This document shows positions 1 through 5,174 of a stretch of DNA of 7,662 bases, in pieces. Numbering within the stretch: position 1 is the first letter of the stretch; each line of letters opens with the position of its first letter. The notes under the pieces are model-generated. The model was not told where the DNA came from, did no database searches, and was given only the letters and a program-made list of their open reading frames with translations. The stretch covers positions 1 through 7,662 of the forward strand of contig USIU01000052.1 of NCBI GenBank assembly GCA_900554745.1, written 5' to 3'. The position numbers and the translations under genes were made by a program. The stretch is from an uncultured Leuconostoc sp. GTDB lineage: Bacteria; Bacillota; Bacilli; Lactobacillales; Lactobacillaceae.

Positions 1-10
1 GCAACGACGC

Positions 11-1111
11 TTACACGTTAAATCTAAATTCGATAATGTCGCCATCATTGACAACATATTCTTTACCTTCTGAGCGCAACTTACCCGCTTCCTTGACCGC
101 TTTAACTGAGCCTAAGGCATCTAAATCATCAAAAGCAATCGTCTCGGCACGAATAAAGCCACGTTCAAAGTCAGAGTGGATCACACCCGCAGTTTGTGGT
201 GCTTTCATGCCTGCCTTAAACGTCCAAGCCCGTGTTTCCTTACCACCCGCGGTAAAGAATGTCCGCAAGTCCAACAAGTGGTAGGCCGCCCGAATCAACT
301 TATTCAAGCCAGGTTCAGTGACCCCAGCCATTTCTAAGAATTCCGCCTTATCTTCATCGGCTAATTGGGCGATTTCCTCTTCCGCACTAGCTGACAGACC
401 AATCACATCGGCACCTTCACTGGCTGCAAAAGCTTTAATCTCGTTAAAGTACTTTGACCCTTCCGGATCAGCCATGTCGTCCTCTGCTAAGTTAGCAACA
501 TACAAGACAGGTTTTGTTGTTAATAAGAACAAGCCTTTGACGATTTTTTGTTCATCTTCGTTAAAGGTGATTGAACGAACAGATTTTCCCGCTTCCAAGA
601 CTGGCTTAATCTTTTCCAACACGGCAAATTCCGCTTTGGCATCTTTATCTTGTCCCTTGGCAGCACGGGCAACTTTGGCGTAACGCTTTTCCACTGTTTC
701 TAAATCAGCCAAAATGAGCTCAGTGTTAATAGTATCGATATCGTCCAACGGATTCACCACGCCATTCACGTGAATAATGTCATCGCCATCAAACGCACGC
801 ACCACGTGCACAATGGCGTTAACTTGACGAATATTTTCCAAGAACTTGTTGCCCAAGCCTTCACCTTGTGACGCCCCCTTCACAATACCGGCAATATCGG
901 TAAATTCAAAGGTTGTTGGAATAATTTTGTCCGCCGGCACGAGTTCTTGAATCCGCGCTAACCGATCATCTGGGACTTCAACCATCCCCACATTTGGTTC
1001 AATCGTGGCAAAGGGATAGTTCGCCATTTCGGCCCCAGCTTTGGTAATTGCATTAAAAAGTGTTGATTTGCCGACGTTTGGTAAGCCGACGATTCCAGCA
1101 GTAAGTGCCAT
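11..1111 (-). CDS. ychF: Redox/ribosome-associated ATPase YchF (Obg-family)
   Basis: YchF is a TRAFAC/Obg-family P-loop nucleotidase that binds ribosomes and, unlike its GTPase relatives, prefers ATP. The sequence shows the N-terminal G1 loop GLPNVGKST (residues 9-17), the G3-like motif DIAG (72-75) followed by VKGAS, and NLAE (207-210) in place of the GTP-specifying NKxD, which is the known reason for relaxed nucleotide specificity. The C-terminal part (about 283-366) is the TGS domain, ending in GDIIEFRFNV. I chose the ATG at 1111 because it gives 366 residues and the family's usual start MALTAGIVGLPN. An in-frame ATG at 1141 would add 10 residues (MALSLSHTED). Neither start has an ideally placed ribosome binding site: an AAAGGAAA lies about 20 nt before the upstream ATG. 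The gene is last in the rsmG-parA-parB-DUF951 block as far as the window shows. Identity is near certain; only the start is open. Confidence 0.97.
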   Translation of the reverse strand: MALTAGIVGLPNVGKSTLFNAITKAGAEMANYPFATIEPNVGMVEVPDDRLARIQELVPADKIIPTTFEFTDIAGIVKGASQGEGLGNKFLENIRQVNAIVHVVRAFDGDDIIHVNGVVNPLDDIDTINTELILADLETVEKRYAKVARAAKGQDKDAKAEFAVLEKIKPVLEAGKSVRSITFNEDEQKIVKGLFLLTTKPVLYVANLAEDDMADPEGSKYFNEIKAFAASEGADVIGLSASAEEEIAQLADEDKAEFLEMAGVTEPGLNKLIRAAYHLLDLRTFFTAGGKETRAWTFKAGMKAPQTAGVIHSDFERGFIRAETIAFDDLDALGSVKAVKEAGKLRSEGKEYVVNDGDIIEFRFNV

Positions 1112-1184
1112 ATCTTCAGTATGTGACAAAGATAACGCCATCGACGCTATCTTTGGAGCACGTTTCCTTTCTTAATCAAACCCA

Positions 1185-1391
1185 TTACACGTCAGCGTCC
1201 GCGGCGCGTAAAATTTTCTTCAATCGTTGATTGAAATCAAAACGCGACATCATAATGCCCCGCCCACATTGCGTGCAGCTTAACTTAATATCAGCGCCTA
1301 CGCGGGTAATGCGCCAAGCATTGGCCCCGCAAGCATGTGGTTTCTTCATTTCAACAATGTCATTTAACTTGTAGTCTAATGGTTGCACCAT
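1185..1391 (-). CDS. DUF951 family small zinc-ribbon-like protein
   Basis: This 68-residue protein belongs to the DUF951 family, which sits between parB and ychF in many Firmicutes; its molecular role is not established. The hallmark LNDIVEMKKPHACG (residues 9-22) is followed by GADIKLSCTQCG (32-43). Cysteines C21, C39 and C42 with H19 form a plausible metal site, which is inference from the pattern. I chose the ATG at 1391, 1 nt after the parB stop codon (TAATATG). The GAGG inside the end of parB lies about 9 nt upstream and fits as its ribosome binding site, so translation is probably coupled to parB. A longer reading from a TTG at 1406 would place that same GAGG inside the coding region and is less likely. 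The tail (residues 50-68) is basic then acidic. No membrane segment is seen. Confidence 0.93.
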   Translation of the reverse strand: MVQPLDYKLNDIVEMKKPHACGANAWRITRVGADIKLSCTQCGRGIMMSRFDFNQRLKKILRAADADV

Positions 1392-1392
1392 A

Positions 1393-2292
1393 TTACTCGA
1401 CCTCAATGTCTAATAAATCCAAGATCCGATTCAAATCATCATTAGAAACGTAATTAATTTCAATTTTTCCGTTTCCTTTGGCACTCGCATTGACTTTAAC
1501 TTTTGTGCCAAATTTTTCTTCTAATTGTGACGCGATAGCCACAACATAGGGTGACACAACCTTTTCTGGCTTGTCAGTGGTCCCAGCATTCATCTGCTTC
1601 ACGAGCGCTTCAACTTGGCGGACGCTTAATTGTCGTGCCACAACAAGCGCGGCCACTTTTTCAATTTGTGCCTTCGCTTTTAAACCTAAAATCGCCCGGG
1701 CTTGTCCCATCGATAAGTCACCGGCTTGTACCATATCTTGGACTGCCGTTGGCAAATTTAATAGTCGCACAGCATTGGCCACGGTTGTCCGTTCTTTCCC
1801 AACCTTTTCCGCCACCTGCGCTTGGGTCAACTTTAATTGGGTCATCAACGCTTGATAAGCTTGTGCTTCTTCAATCGCATCCAAATCATCGCGCTGCAAG
1901 TTCTCAATCAAAGCCACCGCCGCCATTGTGTCATCATCCACAGTCCGCACAATCGCACTAATGGTCGTTAACCCAGCCAATTTTGACGCCCGCACACGCC
2001 GTTCACCCGCAATAATTTGGTATTCTTGTCCTAAACGACGCACAATGATTGGTGTCAACACACCTGAAGCCTTGATGGACTTGGCCAACTCATTTAACTT
2101 ACTGTCATCAAAATGATGGCGTGGTTGAAACGGATTAGGGCTAATTTGATCCAGTGCCAACCGTTCAACTTGTTCCGTAGCATTCGCCTTTTTTGTCACT
2201 GATTTGGTATGCTCTAAAGCCTCTTCAGTCACATTGTTAGCATTAAACAAACCACCAAGGCCTTTTCCTAAGCCACCTTTTTTAGCTGCCAT
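1393..2292 (-). CDS. parB: Chromosome partitioning protein ParB/Spo0J
   Basis: ParB is the CTP-dependent clamp that loads on parS sites near the origin, spreads on DNA and stimulates ParA. This 299-residue protein has the short basic N-terminus with GLGKGLGGLF (7-16) that contacts ParA, box I NPFQPR (53-58), and the CTP-binding box II GERRVRA (96-102). These are followed by ALIENLQRDDLDAIEEAQAY (127-146), a helix-turn-helix for parS around 155-181, and a C-terminal dimerisation domain (about 245-299). Length is normal for the family. The ATG at 2292 has a strong AGGAGG about 12 nt upstream that lies inside the end of parA; the two genes overlap by 11 nt, so translation is likely coupled. DUF951 follows with a 1-nt gap. 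The factor is chromosomal rather than plasmid-borne, judged from the rsmG and ychF neighbours. No anomaly was seen. Confidence 0.97.
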   Translation of the reverse strand: MAAKKGGLGKGLGGLFNANNVTEEALEHTKSVTKKANATEQVERLALDQISPNPFQPRHHFDDSKLNELAKSIKASGVLTPIIVRRLGQEYQIIAGERRVRASKLAGLTTISAIVRTVDDDTMAAVALIENLQRDDLDAIEEAQAYQALMTQLKLTQAQVAEKVGKERTTVANAVRLLNLPTAVQDMVQAGDLSMGQARAILGLKAKAQIEKVAALVVARQLSVRQVEALVKQMNAGTTDKPEKVVSPYVVAIASQLEEKFGTKVKVNASAKGNGKIEINYVSNDDLNRILDLLDIEVE

Positions 2293-3043
2293 ATTGCTTC
2301 AAGACCTCCTGTGCCAGTTCTGTATAAACTTGCGCACCAACTGAGCGTGGATCGAAATCAATAATTGCTTGACCATACGATGGCGCTTCACTTAACCGCA
2401 CTGTCCGTGGAATCACCGTGCCATACACTTTGTCACCAAAGTAATTACGCACTTCTTCTGCCACTTGCTTAGCTAAATTCGTCCGGCCGTCATACATCGT
2501 CAACAAGATACCCGCAATATCCAAGTCCGGATTAAACTGCTGACGGACTAATTCAATGGTATTGAGCAATTGCCCCAGACCTTCCAAAGCATAAAACTCG
2601 GTTTGCACTGGAATCAAGATGGCATCTGCTGCCGTGAAAGCATTCACCGTCAACAAACCTAGCGCTGGTGGATTATCAATCAAAATAAAATCATAATCAT
2701 CAGCTACCGTCGCCAATGCTGATTTAAGCCGATATTCACGCTCTTGTTTATCGGCCAATTCAATTTCAGCACCTGACAATTGAATCGTGGCAGGCACCAA
2801 ATCATAATTATCAGTTGGCACAATCACTTCGTGTAACGGTGCCCCATCAACGATGACATCATAGCTATCACGTTCAAGCTCTGACTTATCAATGCCGGAA
2901 CCACTGGTTGCATTCCCCTGCGCATCAATATCTACAAGTAAAACACGCTGGCCGGCCTGCGCAAGCGCTGCCCCTAGGTTTACACTGGTCGTGGTTTTGC
3001 CGACGCCACCTTTTTGGTTGGCTAATGCGATTATTTGTGCCAT
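2282..3043 (-). CDS. parA: Chromosome partitioning ATPase ParA/Soj
   Basis: ParA (Soj) is a nucleoid-binding Walker-type ATPase that, with ParB, segregates the replication origin and in several Firmicutes also affects DnaA. The 253-residue protein carries the deviant Walker A motif KGGVGKTT (residues 11-18), with both the signature lysine K11 and catalytic K16. It also has the A' motif DIDAQGNAT (38-46) and the Walker B strand DFILID (118-123) followed by NPPALG. The residue after the Walker B aspartate is Asn (IDNPP), where Cys (IDCPP) is common; this looks like natural family variation. The ATG at 3043 has AAAGGA about 12 nt upstream. It lies 77 nt after the rsmG stop with no convincing terminator between, and overlaps parB by 11 nt. 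Length and ending are typical. Confidence 0.97.
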   Translation of the reverse strand: MAQIIALANQKGGVGKTTTSVNLGAALAQAGQRVLLVDIDAQGNATSGSGIDKSELERDSYDVIVDGAPLHEVIVPTDNYDLVPATIQLSGAEIELADKQEREYRLKSALATVADDYDFILIDNPPALGLLTVNAFTAADAILIPVQTEFYALEGLGQLLNTIELVRQQFNPDLDIAGILLTMYDGRTNLAKQVAEEVRNYFGDKVYGTVIPRTVRLSEAPSYGQAIIDFDPRSVGAQVYTELAQEVLKQYGS

Positions 3044-3120
3044 TTGGTTTTGACGTCCTTTCTGTCAACACTAATTATTTGTTCCGATCGGCACGCATCG
3101 GCGCCAAGCGTTGTTTGAAA

Positions 3121-3840
3121 TTATCCAATCGGCTTTTTGCTAGGCGTGCCAGCTTGTCGTGGATACTTCTTTGGTGTTTTTTTATTTTTATCAACAATTT
3201 GCACGTAGCGTGTGTCACCATTAGGTAATGCGAATTCAAATGACTCGCGTAATTCTCCACCTAACGTAGCTAAGGCTTTTTGCCCGTCAGCTAATTCTTG
3301 CTCTGCAGCAGACCCCTTCATCACCAGGAATTCCCCACCAATTTTAACAAACGGCAAGGTGTATTCTGCCAGCACACTCGTCCGTGCAACGGCACGCGCT
3401 GTAGCGTAATCAAACTGTTCGCGATACTTTGGGTCTTGGCCAATATCTTCGGCACGTCCATGTACAATCGTGACCCCAGACAAGCCTAGCGTATTGACCA
3501 CGTCTTGCAAAAACTTGACGCGCTTTTGCAACGCATCGACCATCGTAATTTGCAAATTAGGAAAAGCAATTTTAAGAGGTAGTGACGGAAAACCGGCCCC
3601 TGTTCCCACATCAATCAGCGTCCCAGACGTCTGTTGGAGAGCTTTTTCATATTGCGCTACCGTCAGAGAATCGTAGAAGTGTTTTAAATACACATCCTTT
3701 TTTTCGGTGATCGCTGTGAGATTCACATGCGCATTTGTCGCAACCAACATATCAAAATATTGTTCAAATTGTTGGATTTGCTGTTCAGTTAATCGGATAC
3801 CAGCGTTTTTCAAAGCTGAAACAAACTCATCGACTGTCAA
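3121..3840 (-). CDS. rsmG: 16S rRNA (guanine-527-N7)-methyltransferase RsmG (GidB)
   Basis: RsmG transfers a methyl group from S-adenosylmethionine to N7 of G527 in 16S rRNA; in other bacteria its loss gives low-level streptomycin resistance. The 239-residue protein shows an N-terminal helical part with HVNLTAI (38-44) and LKHFYDSL (52-59). The SAM-binding loop is DVGTGAGFPSLPLKI (77-91), followed by VDALQKRVKFL (101-111), HGRAED (127-132), ARAVA (148-152) and the conserved basic C-terminus TPKKYPRQAGTPSKKP (222-237). The start is a TTG at 3840. It is chosen because GGAG lies 7 nt upstream, because the next residues MTVDEF fit the family, and because no in-frame ATG gives a complete protein. 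It follows the nucleoside hydrolase by 76 nt and precedes parA by 77 nt, the conserved near-origin order in Firmicutes. Confidence 0.97.
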   Translation of the reverse strand: MTVDEFVSALKNAGIRLTEQQIQQFEQYFDMLVATNAHVNLTAITEKKDVYLKHFYDSLTVAQYEKALQQTSGTLIDVGTGAGFPSLPLKIAFPNLQITMVDALQKRVKFLQDVVNTLGLSGVTIVHGRAEDIGQDPKYREQFDYATARAVARTSVLAEYTLPFVKIGGEFLVMKGSAAEQELADGQKALATLGGELRESFEFALPNGDTRYVQIVDKNKKTPKKYPRQAGTPSKKPIG

Positions 3841-3855
3841 TTTTTTACTCCGTTT

Positions 3856-3939
3856 TCAAGTTTTTGCAGCACGAAAAGCGCCAATTACAACTAATACTAG
3901 AATACCTGAAAAAAGCCTAATTTTCAAGCTTTCCAGCAT
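3856..3939 (-). CDS. Possible 27-residue single-span membrane peptide
   Basis: A short reading frame in the gap between the nucleoside hydrolase and rsmG. It begins MLESLKIRLF, then has a hydrophobic stretch SGILVLVVIGAF (residues 11-22) and ends RAAKT, the layout of a one-helix membrane peptide with a basic residue on each side. It starts at an ATG inside the last codons of the hydrolase (23-nt overlap) and stops 15 nt before the rsmG TTG, leaving just enough room for the rsmG ribosome binding site. The ATG has no clear ribosome binding site. A TTG four codons later (3927) has GGAAA 4 nt upstream and would give 23 residues. I do not recognise the sequence. It could be a real small protein, a leader coupling translation into rsmG, or chance. 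Confidence 0.35.
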   Translation of the reverse strand: MLESLKIRLFSGILVLVVIGAFRAAKT

Positions 3940-4870
3940 TCACAGCCGCATCATTAATTTGCGCAATTTCTAATAAATACCACGCATTGAAGGCTGCCAC
4001 ATCAATGTCTGTCGCTACGTGTACATTCGTGGTGGTATGGGTTGTCGCATGAATATCTGCCACTGTCGCACCAATGGCTGGTCCGTCAGTGGCCACATCA
4101 ACCCAATAATCCTTAATTGTGTACTTTTCTGGTGAGAGTAAATAAAACAGCGTATTGACATCATGCATGGGCTTCCCCGCAGTCATCGACCCGTCGCCAT
4201 AAGCATCAAACAACGCCGTCAACATCCTACCGGTGGTGTTCATCGCTGTCAGCGTCGCCATTGATTCAGCTGTTAACAGCGCTTTCAGTGTCACATCTAA
4301 CCCAATCATCGTCACATCCAAACCACTGTTAAACACAATTTTGGCCGCATCTGGATCCGTGAAAACATTAAATTCAGCCACCGAAGTCATGTTGCCACCA
4401 GATAAACTGCCACCCATCACCACAATCCGCGCAATTTTATCGGCTACTTCTGGATAGCTCTGAAGTAACATGGCAATATTTGTATAGGCCCCAACCGCCA
4501 CTAAAGTCACTTTTTCATCACTTGACAGTAACGTTGCCCGCATCGCATCAACTGCTGATTGTGCCACCGTTTTGGTCGCGGGTTCCGCAAAGCGGTACCC
4601 AGCCAAGCCATCGACACCATGAATATTGGCTGCGTCACGATAAGCCTTCACGAGTGGCTTTTCGGCACCACGCGCCACGGCAACATCCGGCCGGTTAAAG
4701 AAATGGGTTAATTTCAAGACATTTTTAGTTGTTTTATCCACAGAGACATTCCCTGCAACAGTAGTAATTAATTTCACATCAAAACGGTCGTCTGTCAACA
4801 GTACCGTGAGTGCCGCTGCATCATCAATCCCTGGATCTGTATCAAAAATTACCGGTATTTTATTTGTCAT
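3917..4870 (-). CDS. Inosine/uridine-preferring type nucleoside hydrolase
   Basis: This 317-residue protein is an IUNH-family ribonucleoside hydrolase, which cleaves the N-glycosidic bond of nucleosides to free base and ribose in cytoplasmic salvage. The calcium-binding signature DTDPGIDDA is at residues 10-18. Further family motifs are AGN (39-41), HGVDGLAG (84-91), VGAYTNIAM (126-134), VMGG (151-154), EFNVFTDPDAA (166-176) and MHDVNTL (235-241), which supplies the late Asp that completes the metal site. Substrate preference (purine, pyrimidine or both) cannot be read from the sequence. The ATG at 4870 is the first possible start, as an in-frame TGA lies two codons upstream. Its best ribosome binding site, GGAGG, is unusually far (28 nt) and separated from the ATG by a small hairpin. 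The gene precedes rsmG and may be co-transcribed with it. Its promoter lies in a shared divergent regulatory region. Confidence 0.95.
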   Translation of the reverse strand: MTNKIPVIFDTDPGIDDAAALTVLLTDDRFDVKLITTVAGNVSVDKTTKNVLKLTHFFNRPDVAVARGAEKPLVKAYRDAANIHGVDGLAGYRFAEPATKTVAQSAVDAMRATLLSSDEKVTLVAVGAYTNIAMLLQSYPEVADKIARIVVMGGSLSGGNMTSVAEFNVFTDPDAAKIVFNSGLDVTMIGLDVTLKALLTAESMATLTAMNTTGRMLTALFDAYGDGSMTAGKPMHDVNTLFYLLSPEKYTIKDYWVDVATDGPAIGATVADIHATTHTTTNVHVATDIDVAAFNAWYLLEIAQINDAAVNAGKLEN

Positions 4871-4880
4871 CGATCATGGG

Positions 4881-4903
4881 GGTGTTCGTCACACCGTGCC
4901 TCC
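4881..4903 (-). promoter_or_regulatory. Distant ribosome binding site plus hairpin before the nucleoside hydrolase
   Basis: On the minus strand a GGAGG (4899-4903) is followed by 3 nt, then a perfect 5-bp stem GGTGT/ACACC with loop GACGA (4881-4895), then 10 nt to the ATG at 4870. Linear spacing is 28 nt, too long for normal initiation. If the hairpin forms, the effective spacing is about 13 nt, close to the 12 nt seen at parA and parB in this window. Phage T4 gene 38 is a known precedent for a hairpin bridging such a gap. The same stem could extend by pairing the CCC run with part of GGAGG and hide it. What is seen is the repeat; the role is inferred. Confidence 0.5.
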
Positions 4904-4924
4904 GTTTTTAACTTGTTACCTTTC

Positions 4925-4953
4925 ATTATAACAAACTCATCTCAAGCAAATGA
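4925..4953 (-). promoter_or_regulatory. Promoter for the nucleoside hydrolase (minus strand)
   Basis: A perfect TATAAT (-10) lies at 4925-4930 on the minus strand, about 55 nt before the start codon. At 17-nt spacing the -35 position (4948-4953) reads TCATTT, a poor match, and this site lies inside the inverted repeat at 4934-4956. A strong -10 with a weak -35 embedded in a palindrome is the usual look of a regulated promoter. No other good promoter was seen between here and rsmG, so rsmG may also depend on it. Confidence 0.55.
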
Positions 4954-4956
4954 GTT
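4934..4956. repeat. 7-bp inverted repeat, operator candidate between divergent promoters
   Basis: AACTCAT (4934-4940) and ATGAGTT (4950-4956) are perfect inverted copies separated by 9 nt. The repeat spans the -35 zone of the minus-strand hydrolase promoter and touches the -35 (TTGATT, 4955-4960) of the plus-strand micro-ORF promoter. One bound protein could therefore control both directions. The sequence does not match the CcpA cre or CodY consensus that I know. The regulator is unknown. Confidence 0.45.
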
Positions 4957-4983
4957 GATTTTAGTGGTCATAAGCTGTACACT
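4955..4983 (+). promoter_or_regulatory. Candidate plus-strand promoter for the micro-ORF unit
   Basis: TTGATT (4955-4960), a 17-nt spacer and TACACT (4978-4983) give a four-of-six match at each box with ideal spacing. A start near 4990 would lie just before the AGGAAAGGGGG ribosome binding site and lead into the micro-ORFs, ending at the terminator 5130-5169, a transcript of roughly 180 nt. This is a prediction from sequence only. Confidence 0.4.
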
Positions 4984-5014
4984 GTAACCAATCTAGGAAA
5001 GGGGGTCATAACTT

Positions 5015-5059
5015 TTGAGTCATACAGCAATGTATTACGCAATCGTTTTGGCCGCTTAA
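5015..5059 (+). CDS. Micro-ORF 1, 14-residue peptide (TTG start)
   Basis: The reading frame encodes MSHTAMYYAIVLAA and stops at TAA inside the hairpin at 5048-5074. Its TTG start is preceded at 9 nt by AGGAAAGGGGGT (4995-5006), one mismatch from a full anti-Shine-Dalgarno match and one of the strongest ribosome binding sites in the window, which is the main reason to call it. An ATG within it (5030) would leave only 9 residues. The sequence is not recognised. It could be a leader peptide whose translation controls the downstream hairpin and micro-ORF 2. The next open frame joins on in +1 register, so this could also be the front half of a broken 37-residue two-helix peptide. Confidence 0.35.
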   Translation: MSHTAMYYAIVLAA

Positions 5060-5074
5060 AGGAAAAGCGGTCAA
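5048..5074 (+). promoter_or_regulatory. Hairpin with a ribosome binding site in its loop
   Basis: TTGGCCGCTT (5048-5057) pairs with AAGCGGTCAA (5065-5074) over 10 bp including one G-U pair, around the 7-nt loop AAAGGAA. The loop holds the AAAGG that would serve micro-ORF 2, whose ATG begins 1 nt after the stem. The left arm overlaps the last codons and stop of micro-ORF 1, so a ribosome ending there would open the stem. No U-run follows, which argues against a terminator. Confidence 0.5.
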
Positions 5075-5075
5075 T

Positions 5076-5129
5076 ATGATTGCAGTAGCCATGCTCGCCA
5101 TCTGGTCAGCATGGCTTTTCTTGTCCTGA
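5076..5129 (+). CDS. Micro-ORF 2, 17-residue hydrophobic peptide
   Basis: The ATG at 5076 opens MIAVAMLAIWSAWLFLS, a peptide with no charged residue and two tryptophans, ending in TGA 1 nt before the terminator stem. The length and the all-hydrophobic make-up resemble type I toxin peptides of the Ibs kind, or short hydrophobic signalling peptides, but I see no sequence match to either. Its ribosome binding site (AAAGG, 5058-5062) is 13 nt upstream, in the loop of the preceding hairpin. No antisense RNA promoter was found on the opposite strand. It could instead be the back half of a single 37-residue peptide split by a +1 shift. Confidence 0.35.
   Translation: MIAVAMLAIWSAWLFLS
5087..5116 (+). 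repeat. 9-bp inverted repeat within micro-ORF 2, possible attenuator
   Basis: AGCCATGCT (5087-5095) and AGCATGGCT (5108-5116) are perfect inverted copies around a 12-nt loop and are followed by TTTCTTG. This has the form of a weak intrinsic terminator or attenuator in the plus direction. It lies entirely inside the micro-ORF 2 reading frame, so translation would disrupt it. Confidence 0.5.
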
Positions 5130-5169
5130 AAAAAAGAACAAGTCGCAACTGCGCAACTTGTTCTTTTTT
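5130..5169. terminator. Bidirectional terminator between micro-ORF 2 and oppA
   Basis: A perfect 14-bp stem: AAAAAAGAACAAGT (5130-5143) and ACTTGTTCTTTTTT (5156-5169), loop 12 nt with a possible inner CGC/GCG pairing. Each strand ends in a T-run, so it can end the plus-strand micro-ORF transcript and the minus-strand oppA transcript, whose stop codon is 6 nt away. Confidence 0.9.
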
Positions 5170-5174
5170 CAACT

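Noticed and set aside
36..683. Plus-strand open frames opposite ychF, and similar ones opposite parB, parA, rsmG, the hydrolase and oppA
   Set aside because: They lie antisense to well-supported genes, lack good ribosome binding sites and have low-complexity or basic compositions typical of shadow frames.
797..806. A second CACGTG in ychF as a parS site
   Set aside because: Flanks do not match the parS consensus; the hexamer comes from the His-Val codons in the conserved IVHVVRAFDG segment.
3044..3120. Terminator between rsmG and parA
   Set aside because: Only short weak pairings (such as the CCGATCGG palindrome) and no T-run after them; read-through into parA is more likely.
3075..3260. 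Minus-strand 61-residue frame at the end of rsmG
   Set aside because: Mostly a second-frame reading of rsmG with no ribosome binding site or recognisable product.
3835..3840. TTGACA at the rsmG start as a -35 box
   Set aside because: It is the TTG start codon plus the next codon; no acceptable -10 lies 16-18 nt downstream, and GGAG upstream supports its role in translation.
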